Assembly (NCBI GenBank): GCA_016165875.1
Contig: JABBOT010000014.1
Span: 14,137,432 to 14,201,431, forward strand
Direction: 5' to 3'
DNA: 64,000 nucleotides
From: Acanthopleura granulata
Lineage: Eukaryota; Mollusca; Polyplacophora; Chitonida; Chitonidae
The position numbers and the translations under genes were made by a program. The notes under the pieces were generated by a model. That model made no database searches. It was not told the DNA's origin and saw only the letters and a program-made list of their open reading frames with translations. Numbering within the stretch: position 1 is the stretch's first letter; every line of letters begins with the position of its first letter. This document shows, one piece after another, positions 1-10,470 of the stretch.

Positions 1-289
1 GAAGGCAATTCCATGGTGATTCCAAAGACGGTCTTCATTATTTCTTGATATTTTTACAGTCATTAAAACCGAAATAAGAGGTGCTATGGTGAACTTTCTG
101 GACAGCATTGAAGCGTATTGACGTCAAAGATTGTTTTTTGCCGCTAAACCTGCTGTACATGTCATGTTTCCACATCAAATATACATACGTGTGTTGTTCT
201 ACACATGTATTCACGTAGAACGTACACGTAGAGCAATTAGAGCATACTTTGCAGCTAAAATGAATCTCTGACGTCACTGTGATTCAGTG
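1..289. other. No gene recognised (left edge)
   Basis: This stretch has a 79-codon open frame on the - strand (38-277), but it has no recognisable domain and no splice or promoter context. I see nothing I would call a gene. Confidence 0.4.
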
Positions 290-512
290 TGGTCCAAAAA
301 TGTCCTCAGTAGCTCAGTAGTATAATACGTGGCCCAGAAGGCCCGTGTCATTTTTTTATGGGGTGGAGGCTGGGAGCCTCACTACATAATAAGTAAGTAT
401 TCCATCCGTTTATGTTGTGAGGCTCAAACCTTCAACCCCATAATAAAATGGCACAGGTTTCCTGGGTCACGTATTATACTATTAAGGTGCTACTACGGAC
501 ATTTTTGGACCA
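290..512. mobile_element. 223-bp palindromic foldback MITE
   Basis: The left half (from TGGTCCAAAAATGTCC at 290) is matched by its reverse complement in the right half (ending GGACATTTTTGGACCA at 512), with scattered mismatches and a short unpaired middle near 395-410. The arms include the paired ends, the GTATAATACGTGGCCC-like block and the TATGGGGTGGAGG-like block. There is no coding capacity. This fits a non-autonomous DNA transposon of foldback/MITE type. I could not define a target-site duplication. Confidence 0.7.
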
Positions 513-539
513 TAAGTAAATCTTCCTTCCCTTTATGTA

Positions 540-905
540 GTGAGGGTCGGGGCCTCATGAGATAATAAGTAAGGGTTTTTTTCTCTGTATCTAGTGAGCC
601 TCAGCGGTAAATTGTTGGGGTTAAGGTGTGTTGTGTTTGTGGATATTTCTGGAAAAAATAAATTAAAAATTAAAAAAACTGGAAGTAGGGTTGACTGAGC
701 ACGGTGGGTGTTGTCCCTGTTCCCACTACATAATAAGCAATGGATACATGCATATACATGATGTACATGTAGTTCAGGCTAAAGTTAGGAATGAATAAAT
801 GGTAGGGAATCCCCTGCCGCAGTAAAAAAAATCATTGGAATCCCCTATTGGGCTTGTCATGCAACCCTGAGCTTGTCATGCAACTTCATGGTGTGTGACT
901 TCAAG
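540..905 (+). repeat. Dispersed repeat, copy 1
   Basis: This block carries a set of short boxes in order: ATAATAAGTAAGGGTTTTTT (near 562), CACTACATAATAAGCAATGG (724), TACATGTAG (about 764), GGGAATCCCC (about 806), GGGCTTGTCATGCAACC (about 850) and TTCATGGTGTGTGACTTC (about 886). Related box sets occur at 16386-16640 in the same orientation and at 30885-31390 in reverse. There is no ORF across it. The family is not recognised. Confidence 0.55.
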
Positions 906-995
906 CTTGTCGAGATTGTGTTCAGATTGAAGGTTATCTTTCGGAAGAGATGGTTGGTCTTGAAAGGACCTTTGGAGTAATGCCGATCACAGTAG

Positions 996-1441
996 TCATC
1001 TGGTTTTGAGAAATACAGAGCGAACAGCCGTCTTATCGGTGACTTGCACATCGGTCAACGTCTCAGACTGCGATGAGTGGCACAACGTGGAAAAGGGTGG
1101 CGTGATGACAAGGAGACGGAGGGCAAAGAGCTGCCGGAGGGCTGTCAGGCCTATGATACATTGCCCTTCTTGTGAGGGTGGTGGCTTTGCTGGCGTATTG
1201 TGTGTGGTATTGGGCTGTCGTTCTTCTACGGTTGGTATATCGTTTTCCTTTTCCGAGTCTTCCAAGTTGTCTGAAGCTGGTGATGGTGGAGATGGGGATC
1301 GAGGTGGCGGTGATGATAGTGTGTTGTTCGCTTCCCAAACTCTCGCCCTCTGATCTCTCCAATCCTGGCGTGTGGTCATCTCTTGTCTACCGTACATCAG
1401 CCATTCTTCAGCGTCTTCAACTCCCCGTTATCATTTCCGAA
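996..1441 (-). other. Pro/Ser-rich ORF, possible Maverick accessory remnant
   Basis: A - strand frame is open here. It reads EEWLMYGRQEM, then DWRDQRARVWE, then a Pro/Ser-rich stretch (SPPPRSPSPPSP) and an acidic patch (EDSEKEND). A + strand frame is also open over the same DNA, so open length alone is weak evidence. It lies 1 kb upstream of the integrase remnant and could be a decayed Maverick accessory gene. No domain is recognised. Confidence 0.25.
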
Positions 1442-2430
1442 CTGGTGGACTGGTAGTCTAAAGGGCCGTGGTAGGCGCATGGCATTAGGTAGTTGAGGGC
1501 GATCACTACGTTCTGGACGGTTGCGTTCTGCCAATATAAGTCATCGTGCAGGTAGGCTGTTTCGCTGGATTGTTATACTAATAATGATAGTTCTGTTCTT
1601 GCCGCAATGGAATTAAGTCGATTGAGCTCTGAGACTTTATATGAATGAGGGAGATACTAATATTTTTAGAAAATGGCGAGCGCGTTCCGAAACGAAAGCA
1701 GGCGGAAAGTACGGTGATTGGCTGGTACTGAGGGCGAGCGGGTTTTTCAACCGTGGGTCAGCTAGGCGACCAATTCCCGTAGCGTGAACATCGGTTTCAG
1801 CCAGGTATAAAACTAATAAATAATACAGACACACACACATAGGCCTTCATGGTGCGTGTAAAGTTTAAAGACATAACATCCAAGTGATGTCTTTACATTT
1901 ATATGAAGGTACACGTATAGTTGTCGGGTGACATCGGCTTAGTTTTAACAAAAGACAGTGTATATTCAGTGCTGTGTATTTTGACCATGCCATGTCAACT
2001 GCATAGAAAGGCTGCAACATGTGTTGCAACAATGTCGGCAAGTTCAAAAGCATTCCACGTGCCTCGTTCACAACAAAGTGACTCTCTCAAAACCATCTCT
2101 GGTCGCCTACCCTGCCAAGTACACCAGGCACTAATACATTTAATACATGTGTGACGATAATCAACCGGTACCGAGATAATGACCGTATGGACGCGTGGAC
2201 GTTGACAATGCTGGGCCTTTACATGGGCATTTCACTGAACTTTAAAGCCAGTAAATATTTGCTGAAGTTTTTTAAATTTCATGCGCAGTGGTTTGCTATG
2301 GTTACGGTTCTCAAGTTTTCTCTCTTTTCATTTTCGGTACAGTGGGTTTGACGTTGAAGTCAAAAACATGGAAAACTATGCTCTATGTGTTTGTTGTTTT
2401 ATGGTTGATAGTTTATGTTTGTTTTTATAA
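1442..2430. other. Non-coding stretch upstream of integrase
   Basis: I see no supported gene. The integrase catalytic core expected upstream of 2450 was not detected. A short segment near 2040-2075 (GCATTCCACGTGCC followed by TTCACAAC) resembles 31195-31230, so part of this is repeat-derived. Confidence 0.4.
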
Positions 2431-2439
2431 CTTAGAGGT

Positions 2440-2975
2440 TTAACTAGACGGATGATTGGTGTTGGCCTGATCGGTGTTGGTATGGTTGAAGCTTTTTATT
2501 TTCACGAGCTGTGCGCCTCGGAGGTCGAACGGTTCAATCGGACGTTTTTAGGCCGCCTGTATGAACACTTCAAGGCAAACAACACCTGGCGTTACGTGGA
2601 TGTTTTACCAGCCTTGGTGCAATCGGACTTGCCATCGCAGCGTTCGCCGGGCTTCGATTGCAGTCAAGACCGGCAACCAAAAGGAAATCTGTGTCTTGTT
2701 ATACGGCTCTGTGCAACCCCGACAGGATCGGCTTTACCAGTGTGAAATGGGAGACCTCGTTCCCATCAGCAAAGTTAAAGGGACCTTTGAGAAATCATAG
2801 CTGTCCATTTGAAGTCAAGAAATGTTCCGTGTAGTAGCTGGTCACCTCAGGGAGCACGTGGTCTATACATTGGAGGACTTGAATGGAGAACCCCTCGTGG
2901 GGACATTTTACGAGATAGAGCTCCGGCCTGTCAAGACCACACCTGACGCGTGGTATCAAGTGGAGACTTAAGAGT
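2440..2975 (+). pseudogene. Maverick/Polinton integrase, C-terminal remnant
   Basis: This is the end of a retroviral-type DDE integrase as found in Maverick/Polinton elements, which would insert the element into host DNA. Visible pieces, in three different frames, are VERFNRTFLGRLYEHF followed by NTWRYVDVLPALV (about 2521-2625), then GDLVPISKVKGTFEK (about 2749-2798), then YTLEDLNGEPLVGTFYEIEL (about 2865-2925), which resembles the C-terminal chromodomain-like part. The frame changes and the missing catalytic core show it is dead. It reads in the same direction as the ATPase, capsid and protease remnants at 9-12 kb, with the polymerase on the opposite strand at the far end, which matches known Maverick layout. 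Confidence 0.75.
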
Positions 2976-3064
2976 AAAACGGAGAGTGGCAAAACATATT
3001 ACTTGGTGAAATAGCGAAGGCGACCAGCCAGTTTTCAGTGGGCGCCGGGGACAGACGTGAAGCG

Positions 3065-3072
3065 TATTTAAA
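3065..3072 (+). promoter_or_regulatory. TATA-like box upstream of a small ORF
   Basis: TATTTAAA lies 38 bp upstream of an ATG at 3111, with a pyrimidine-rich CAGTCTTCTC between them. The spacing fits a core promoter for the small ORF. This is inferred from position only. Confidence 0.3.
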
Positions 3073-3110
3073 CCCGTTAACACCCTGCCTGCTCACAGTC
3101 TTCTCTTACG

Positions 3111-3284
3111 ATGGCTAAGTGTATAGACGACTATAGACAAAGCCTTCGTGAGAATAAAGTTATAGCTGTAGTTTTTGCCAGGGTGCCATTGCACAGTGGA
3201 CTGTTGGTAGTCGGGCTGGCAAGTGATCGAGTGCCCAGCTCAGCGCGGATTAATACTTGGTGCGTATTCTACAAGGGCTGTTGA
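3111..3284 (+). CDS. Small ORF (57 aa), possible Maverick gene
   Basis: The frame starts MAKCIDDYRQSL and runs 57 codons to TGA without a break. It follows the integrase remnant by about 140 bp and sits under a TATA-like box. No domain, signal peptide or membrane segment is seen. It may be the start of a decayed Maverick accessory gene interrupted by the LINE insertion that begins a few hundred bases downstream. Function unknown. Confidence 0.25.
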   Translation: MAKCIDDYRQSLRENKVIAVVFARVPLHSGLLVVGLASDRVPSSARINTWCVFYKGC

Positions 3285-3700
3285 ACAAGACGCTATTAGA
3301 AGGTTCCACAGGTTATTTGGAAATAAGGCTCTACTGGACAAGTTTCGTCTCCCGTGTATCCATATATTTGATAATTACTGAATATTATCAGCAATACATT
3401 CAAACAGAAGAGGTAGGTAAAAAGCCTATATACGTGTTAGAGTAAATCGTAAGGAAAGTAGGGCATTAGAATGTCAGGATGTTACGACATGTGTGGACAC
3501 AGATTGTATTGAATACAGCTGAAAAACATAGAGGAGATAAAGATAAAAGGATAAAATATATCAGCTCAGATAGGTCCCTTTCCGCATAAAACACAACCAC
3601 CACCATAAAAACAGGGCTTGACTATACATGCATATAGATATTCATTAATATTTCCACACATGTTCAAAATGCATTCAAGTTACTTCTGGCTATGTTTTTT
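3285..3700. other. Gap between Maverick remnant and LINE
   Basis: No supported gene. The 3' boundary of the - strand LINE probably falls in this stretch or just after it, but I cannot place it because no clear poly(A) tail or target-site duplication is visible. Confidence 0.3.
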
Positions 3701-3746
3701 GGTAAATTGAAACCGTTGACATTTTTGAAAGAAAATTGGCCAACGC

Positions 3747-6700
3747 TTAAAAGGTTTTCTTACGACTATTTGGCGGCTGTAAAATAGAGGCGAGGGTAAT
3801 ATGCCGTAAGCCAATGGAACATAGCTCTCGGTACAACAGGCATCCAGGGACAGAGTGTCGAGTACATGTAATCAGGATGTGGGCAATATCATCGGTAACT
3901 AAACATACGTCACATAAACCAGATGGATGCAAATTAATTCTATGTAAGTAGGTATTTAAAGGTATATGTCCAGCATTAGGTTGGAAAAGCAGCACCTCGT
4001 CTCACCTAGGGAGGACAAATTAGACGAAACAGAACTGTTATATCCATAGAAAAATCTCCCTTTATCAGACTGTTGACATTCCAGTTGCCAAATATCAAAA
4101 AACTTAGACATAACGTAATTCATAACTTCGTTAATACTTAGTGGTACATGAAAGGATATGTCAACAAAGGATAAAGCTTTCTTTGCCAAGGAGTCTGCCC
4201 ACTCATTCTCCGCTACTCCGACATGAGCTGGAACCCAATCAAAACAAATAGAGACGTCCTGGTAACTGAGAGTAGTACATAAATGCCAGATTTCAAAAAC
4301 AAGAGATGTAGATTTATACCAGGCATAATTTGACATAGCTTGTAAAGACGACAGAGAATCTGTGAGAATCACGGCCCTGGAAGATTTCAGGGAGGAAATG
4401 AAGAGCACAAATAATAGCTGTAAGTTCTGCCATGAAGACAGAAAAAAATTAGATAACCTAAAAGATTTGGCATATTCCATTTCTGGCACAAAAAAGCAGC
4501 ACCCACTCTTTGGCTGTCAGGGCACTTGGAAGCATCGGTATAAATATGCAGGTACTGAGATAGATGCGAGTTTAAACACTCTTTAGTACATTCTAAGAAT
4601 GATCTGCTCACTCTCATGTAGGGCAGTAGATGTAGCAGGGGAATGTATATTCCAAGGGGGGAAAGAAGGGGCATTTCAAGGCTGCAAATCAAAATCACCA
4701 TATTCTGCATCTGCGTAAGCCTTATTTGATCTCAAACTAAATGGTAGGCCAGAATTATCTTGTAAATCATAAAGACAATCATAAAAGGAGGGTTCAAGTA
4801 AATGAAACGAAGGATTATTACCAGCACATTTAAATGTGGGAGAAAACTTGAGAGTGCGCTGACGCCGACGGATGTGCATGGCCACTCATTACAGAATATC
4901 TGCATTACGTTGAGTGGTGTGATGCGCATGGCTCCTGTACATATCCGCAGCGCTGCGCAATGAACAGAATCTAATTTTACTTGTAGGGTAACACAAGCAG
5001 AATCATATGCTTCACAACAATAATCCAATTTAAGACGAATAAGAGAGTGGGAGATCGAACACTCCCTTGAGGGACTCCGTTCTCCACAGAGACAAGACGA
5101 GAATATCCACGACCCACCCAGACTTTAATAAAGCGCCCTGAAAGGAAATTTTTCAGCCATCCCAACATTTTCCCACCAATACCCACGTTATGTAACTTAA
5201 TTAATACTCCAGTTCTCCATACGATATCATACGCCTTTTCAATATCAAGGAAGACAGCAAGTAGTCTTGATATTTAAAGGAGTGCATAATAGGAGTTTCT
5301 ACATTCACCACATGATCAGTTGTGCCTCGTTTGTTGCGAAAACCACTCTGAGCAGGACATTAGGATATTGTTGAGGATATTATGTTTTTTAAAAACCACA
5401 TTAATCGAGAATTTATCATGCGCTCCATAATCTTATACAGGCAAGACGTCAGGGCTATAGTCTTGTAGGATGATGGAACAGTTGGGATCTTGCCTGGCTT
5501 GGGGACAGGCACAACTACAGCCTGTTTCCATTTGACAGGAAGTCTCATACTAGATTGAATAATATTATATAACAATAATAATAAAGTGAGACAATTGTCA
5601 GGCAAATTATACGGCAGGGAATAAGCAACAGCATCCTCACCCGGTGACGAATCGGAAGATGAAGACAAGGCCTGTTTTAACTCAAGTAAGGAAAAATCAT
5701 CATGCATTGGCACATCATTAACAAGAATGTTATCAAACGAATTTCCTCTACTTCTTTCTTAGGTGAAATTAACTCAGGAGCATAATTACTAGAGCTGGAC
5801 ACGAAAGAAGAACCATCGGCCAAAATATTGGATTTGTCAACATCAGTAACATAATTGACATTTTTACGAACGATAGTTGGTATAGTATTCGACTTCTGTT
5901 TACCTTTAATTGAATTTACTTTATTCCAAACTTCCTGTACATTCGTATTCTCTGTTATGCTGGAGCAGTATTGCCGCCAGTCATCTCTCTGAGCCGTTTT
6001 CATGACTCGCTGTGTAACAGCCTTTGCTCTTTTAAAAAATAAAATATCGTCATATAAACGAGTACGCCTTGCGCGATTTTTTTTAAACGTTTACGATTTC
6101 GAATAGCATCAGTACAATCATCATTTCACCAGGGAAAAGGCATTTTATTGGTCACCTTACCTGAGGACTTAGGTATACATTTTATGCTGCAATCTCTATT
6201 GTATTTAATACATTATCTGCAAAGAGATCAACATCTTCATTAAATATATCATCAGAATACGACTTTATACATTCATCTTCATATATATCCCAGTTCGCCC
6301 GTTTAACACACCATCTGGCAGGTTGACCCACAGGATTCATATGATGATTAGTGCTACAAGTGATTAGAATAGGTAAGTGGTCAATAGGACAAGGACTTAC
6401 TGTGTCTACAGACCAGTTAAGAGACAGACCAATACCTGCAGAACAAAGAGTAAGATCCAAGCGCGAAAAATTGCCCGAAAGAGAATTTATACGTGTACCT
6501 GTTCCATCATTTAATATGCACATTTCATTATCATGAATAAAAGCTGTCATTACCCTCCCATTAAAATTCATATCGGAACTTCCCCATAACTGTCCATGAG
6601 CATTAAAATCTCCACATAACATATAAGAGGTATTAAGACAAGACATAAGAGTATCAAAATCCTTTCTATCAAGATGACTAGAAGGGGTATATATATTAAC

Positions 6701-7078
6701 AACACTTGTACGTGTACAATTAATGGTAACAATATTAAAACACTGTGCCGCTATACTGTTAAAGGGAGGTAACTTTAATTCAGACTACGATAGGCCGTCT
6801 TTCAAAAACATGGCCAGACTAGCTTTCTCACCTGTATGCCTATCTACTCTAGCCATAAAATATCCAGGGTAGGTAAAATCTATATGGGGCTTTAAAAATG
6901 TTTCCTGGAGACATATTACTTGAGGAGTAGGCTTAAGATTGTTCACATAAAATTTAAATTCTTCCCCAAGAGAACTAAGACCACGTATATTCTGATTTAG
7001 CAGGTTAAAAACCATTGCTAAAAGGAGTAAATTAAGATAGGGATAACGTTTTGCATTATATAAAGGATACATTATCAA
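3747..7078 (-). pseudogene. LINE ORF2: AP endonuclease, reverse transcriptase, RNase H
   Basis: Read on the - strand from 7078. The endonuclease shows NLLNQNIRGLSS, VICLQETFL (metal-binding Glu), MLCGDFNAHGQLWGS and the terminal DHLPI. The RT shows PVKWKQAVVVPVPKPGK, YKTIALTSCLYKIMERMI and NGVPQGSVRSPTL. RNase H shows IYTDASK, ILTDSLSSLQAM and WVPAHVGVAENEWADSLAKK, keeping the catalytic Asp residues. The last segment has a C-x2-C...H...C cluster (CDVCLVTDDIAHILITC). There are several frameshifts. Sequence jumps from the GVPQGS region straight to the thumb side near 5035, so the A/YADD catalytic box is missing. The protein would nick target DNA and copy the element RNA if intact. Confidence 0.8.
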
Positions 7079-7084
7079 CGTTGA

Positions 7085-8500
7085 TCTTCTGAGGACACAT
7101 CTGATAGAATACTACCTAGCCTATTGAATTCAATGGCCTCAGAACCAAGGCTGTTCTGGGCTATGCCAAAAACAACTTGAACTTATCCCTTGGGGTAATC
7201 AATTTCAAAAACCTTGATTAGTATTTCGAAAAAAATAGCAATCAACTTTGCTGCAGAGGAGAATGACACGTCCTCCGTCTGCGTGTACCCAAACGAAGTT
7301 GTCTGGGTGGCCACAGACTTGAGAACAGACCTTACCGGCTGATAAACAGCACAACGGGAACCCTACTGGGGGGGGGGGGGGGTTCGGATTGGTTAGCTCA
7401 GTCAGGCAGTAAGGCCCGCTCAATTGGGCCCTCGGGACACACAGGGTGGGTTTCACTGCGAAGGGATTTTAAGGCTTCTGCGAATAAAATTTTCTGCGTT
7501 ACTTTAATATATTGTGCTTTGCATATTTCTTTTCTATAGCGGCAACCCATATACGCAGAGCTGTGAATGATCGACCCACAGTTAACACATTTACTATTCT
7601 CTATCTTGCTGATCCACCAACTAGCTTAACAAAGTGTAAAAGCATAGAATCTCCGAATAAAGAAATGTAACGCATGGTTTTCGCTCTCGATATTTCGACT
7701 AGCTTTTACTTGTCCTCTTCAGGAGAAGATCTTCTCCTTCATACTGTCCTGAAGGTGACAAGTGAAACTTAGTAGAAATATCGAGAACGACAACCATGCG
7801 TTACATTTCTTTATTCGGAGTTTCTATGCTTTTACTATTCTCTCGGTGGCTGCATTTCTCAAACGTATGGGTATCCCACGTCTTGCACACCGTTGGCGCC
7901 CCCTACACTCCGCTGAAACATGCTCAAAAGCCTGGCACTTGTAGCAGCGGACCGCAGGAGGTACATACGGTTTGATAGAAAATATTTCGTATCCTAGGGA
8001 TATTTCTTCAGGAAGATTCTCAAGATCGAAATATGACAAGATACATCTGGTTTTAATTTTTCCTTCCCTTTGTTCAAACGCTGTACTTTAGTTACTTTAT
8101 TTTTCTTCAATGCTTGTAATACTTCTTCTTCTGTTACATCATCCCCCAAACCATATACTGCCCCACGAGACAAGAACGAATTTGATGGTAATTTACATGT
8201 GATATCCCGCCCCATAAGAGACGTTAACGAAAGAGCTTTTTTCACTTGGCTAGCACTGCCACATACTAATAACAGATGTTTAGCTGCTTTACATTCCCTA
8301 TTGCCTGTTGTAGGCTTTGTCCAAACTTACTGGGATCCCACCCAGTGACGGGCAAACACCCCATTGCCTTGTTTTTGACCCACCTGCTTCACTTTGTTTC
8401 CTTCGGACTAAAAATCGCGCGTGCGCTTGATGGTGGATCGCATTTCTACGTTTTCCATGTCATCCCCTTCGGCATCATCTATGGCTGTAACTAAATACTA
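7085..8500 (-). pseudogene. LINE ORF1 (gag-like, zinc knuckles), interrupted
   Basis: This is a nucleic-acid-binding ORF1. It contains AVYGLGDDVTEEEVLQAL (about 8160-8110), CYKCQAFEHVSAEC (first zinc knuckle, about 7945-7905), then CSHRENSK (about 7850-7831) and, beyond an inserted element, CVNCGSIIHSSAYMGC (second knuckle, about 7590-7542). Removing the 228-bp insertion and one copy of its 13-bp duplication brings the two halves of the knuckle region back into the same frame. A G/C homopolymer at about 7368-7382 and other stops further damage the gene. It abuts ORF2, which begins at 7078. Confidence 0.7.
7603..7830. mobile_element. 228-bp foldback element with 13-bp target-site duplication
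   Basis: The sequence TTTACTATTCTCT occurs at 7590-7602 and again at 7831-7843, bracketing this insert in the LINE ORF1. From 7636 to 7835 the insert is an inverted repeat: GTAAAAGCATAGAATCTCC on the left is matched by GGAGTTTCTATGCTTTTAC on the right, with arms of roughly 65 bp or more. Each arm holds a hammerhead-like core, CTGAAGA or CTGAAGG, then a helix, then GAAATATCGAG. A 13-bp duplication and hammerhead motifs are known in Penelope-like terminal repeats and retrozymes, so this may be such a remnant. Confidence 0.65.
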
Positions 8501-8510
8501 ATTCTTGACT

Positions 8511-9030
8511 AATTAGGTCTACACATAAGGGAGTTATTACACGACTGTTAGAATAAAAGAGGTTGTTCGGGAGCTAGTCAGGGATAAGACACGAAAAACG
8601 CTCTGTTAGTTGCAAAAGATATAGTGCAAATACAGGATTTTCTATCTCACAATTCTGTACTACACCTAAGGTGTATCTTATGGCCCTATGCTACTATGTA
8701 ATACGAATGATATTTCCCTATTAATTCCTAAATATAACCCTTATATTATTTTATGACTTAACTATATTTATAATAAGTGTGTTTGGTTTTAAACCAATCA
8801 CAAAGACAGGTCTAAGCTTAGGAGAACAGCAAAAAATGAAAGAAAAAAAAAGCAAAAAAAAAAACACAAAACAAACAAACAAACAAAGAAAAAAACAAGC
8901 CCAATAATCAAGCCACAGAACTGATCAATTTAGAATTTAGACGACTCAGATATATTAGAAAATATTGCCAAAAAACTATCCACTGCACAACTCTATTGAA
9001 ACCAATCTCAATAAGTGTGTGTAGTCGAAA
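8511..9030. other. A-rich junction between LINE and Maverick
   Basis: No gene. It contains an A-rich run with (AAAC)n units around 8835-8895. The 5' end of the LINE and the resumption of Maverick sequence fall somewhere here, without a visible boundary. Confidence 0.4.
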
Positions 9031-9034
9031 GGGG

Positions 9035-9073
9035 GTTACGGTGACCTTTGCCTCCTTTGCCACGTCCAGACAT
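9035..9073 (-). pseudogene. Histone H4 N-terminal tail fragment
   Basis: On the - strand an ATG at 9073 opens MSGRGKGGKG, which is exactly the start of histone H4. It then reads HRN instead of the usual LGKGGAKRHRK. The DNA looks like an H4 gene start in which the segment for LGKGGAKR has been deleted in frame. After HRN the similarity stops and a stop follows within about 10 codons. Ten consecutive matching residues starting at a Met make chance unlikely. It could be a captured or retroposed H4 fragment or a short H4-tail-like peptide. It is embedded in Maverick remnants. Confidence 0.5.
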
Positions 9074-9084
9074 GATGCTTTCTG

Positions 9085-9273
9085 TCAGGATGAGCGAGTA
9101 TCATCAGTATTACTAGTATAATCATCTCCACTGAGAGCTATGCCCATGTCTGCATTACTATAGGCTGAGCCAACCATTCCAGAGGCGGACCCCTTTAGAT
9201 CCCCATAACAGCCTCCAGTCCACACGTCTATGACTCCAACACCGTCTCCAGCTGACGTGTATTCATCCCGAGA
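9085..9273 (-). other. Gly/Ser-rich ORF remnant in Maverick
   Basis: A - strand frame is open for 62 codons, ending TGA at 9085. Its composition looks coding (GVGVIDVWTGGCYGDL, SASGMVGSAYSNADMG). Its start is missing because a TAG lies just upstream. It ends 12 bp before the H4-like ATG. It may be the tail of a decayed Maverick structural or accessory gene. No domain is recognised. Confidence 0.3.
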
Positions 9274-9334
9274 CTACCGCGTCACTTACCAACTCCATTT
9301 TCGGCGGCCTCAGTCAGTTCCATTCGCCTTGTCT

Positions 9335-9905
9335 TTTCCCCCACACCCATGAATGTACGATGGGGCCACTATATTACTTGCCTCGTCAGCGAACCGACCG
9401 GCAGTGGCAAATCGATCTTTTTCAGACGTGTCATCGAGCACGCTGGGGAACTGATTCACCCATCCCCAGATGGTTACGGAGAATGCCAGTCCATGTATGC
9501 CACCTTGCCGAATGCAGACTTTCAGGAATGAGTACCCAACCCAGTGACAGTGGACTCTAGTGATTGTCGATGATCTCATCACGAAAGCAAACACGCATGT
9601 GAAGGCACTCTCTGGGAGGGGAAGTCATCACCGCGATATCAGTGTCATTTACATCGTGCAGATTCTGTTTAACAAAAGCAGACCATAGGACCATCAGCTT
9701 GAACGCTCACTACTTGGTAGTATTTAAAAATCCCCGAACCACGCCTCAGATCATCACCATCGCCAAGCAAATTGCCCCCTTCCAAACCCAGTACGTGCAA
9801 GAGCAATTTAAAGATTTCACGTCCGTGTCTAATGGATCTATCTGCCAAAGTCATAAAATTCACCCACATCTCACCTACCCTATCAATTTACAAGCAGACA
9901 GCACC
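9335..9905 (+). pseudogene. Maverick/Polinton packaging ATPase (FtsK/HerA type)
   Basis: This is a remnant of the ATPase that would pump DNA into the capsid. A Walker A loop, PTGSGKS, is at about 9397-9417. A Walker B-like LVIVDDLITK follows at about 9558-9587 in another frame, then SHHRDISVIYIVQ (about 9622-9660) and LNAHYLVVFKNPR (about 9697-9738), which are typical of the Polinton ATPase. Frame changes between these blocks show that it is inactive. It is the first of four + strand morphogenesis gene remnants in a row. Confidence 0.8.
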
Positions 9906-10470
9906 CATGTCACTCCAGCTATCCCATTTGTTCGTTTGGTAAAATTCCTGGCTAATGGCCACCTTCACATAAAGCGGACCGTTGTTCACGGGCGTAACGC
10001 AGAACTTGTCCGCTGTGAATGTGCTAAGAATGTTCTGGATGGGACTGTGCCCCTGACACCTGTTGAGAAGGCTCGGTGACTTACTCGTTTGTAAGCAAGC
10101 GTACTCCTCTCCATGCCAAACGGACCATTCTAGAGAAGTTCGCCGATACCAACGGTCTCCAACGCTACTTGACATTGCAAGATCAGTATCAGCATAACCT
10201 CTCTCCGCCGAAGCCAGCCACAGCCCTATCTCTACCTTCAGCTCCAGCACCTACGTCACCTCACATGAAAGAGACAGGAGGGAGAAGTAAGAGAACAGGT
10301 AAGCTTGAGGACATGCACACGCCTCATATGCATAAGGCGAAACACTCACCCGTAGGGTCTCCTGCTCAGTCTTCCAGGCATGGTGTACCGCTGAGACCAC
10401 GCCTACAAGACCACACTCCTCGAGGTCTATTGCCCTACGGCCAGCAAACCGCCCTGGGAGAATGTCACTG
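9906..10470 (+). pseudogene. Maverick small conserved protein remnants
   Basis: After the ATPase, a frame reads VKFLANGHLHIKRTVVHG and ECAKNVLDGTVPLTP (about 9938-10066), then a shifted frame reads LHAKRTILEKFADTNGL (about 10100-10160) and a Pro/Ala/Ser-rich tail. Short Lys/Arg-rich proteins of this sort lie between ATPase and capsid genes in invertebrate Polintons. Their role is not known to me. Frameshifts make it non-functional. Confidence 0.45.

Larger units (their letters stand above)
3700..8510 (-). mobile_element. LINE retrotransposon with RNase H (I-like), inserted in the Maverick
   Basis: This is a two-ORF non-LTR retrotransposon on the - strand. ORF1 has zinc-knuckle motifs. ORF2 has an AP-type endonuclease, reverse transcriptase, RNase H and a terminal Cys/His cluster. 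An RNase H domain after the RT is typical of the I superfamily, and I cannot assign a finer clade by eye. Maverick genes lie on both sides (integrase at 2.5 kb, ATPase at 9.3 kb), so the LINE appears to have landed inside the Maverick. It is dead: frames shift repeatedly, the RT active-site region is deleted, and a 228-bp element interrupts ORF1. End positions are approximate. Confidence 0.8.

Noticed and set aside
996..1456. Several overlapping long ORFs on both strands
   Set aside because: Both strands being open suggests base composition rather than coding. Only the - strand frame is kept, as a weak candidate.
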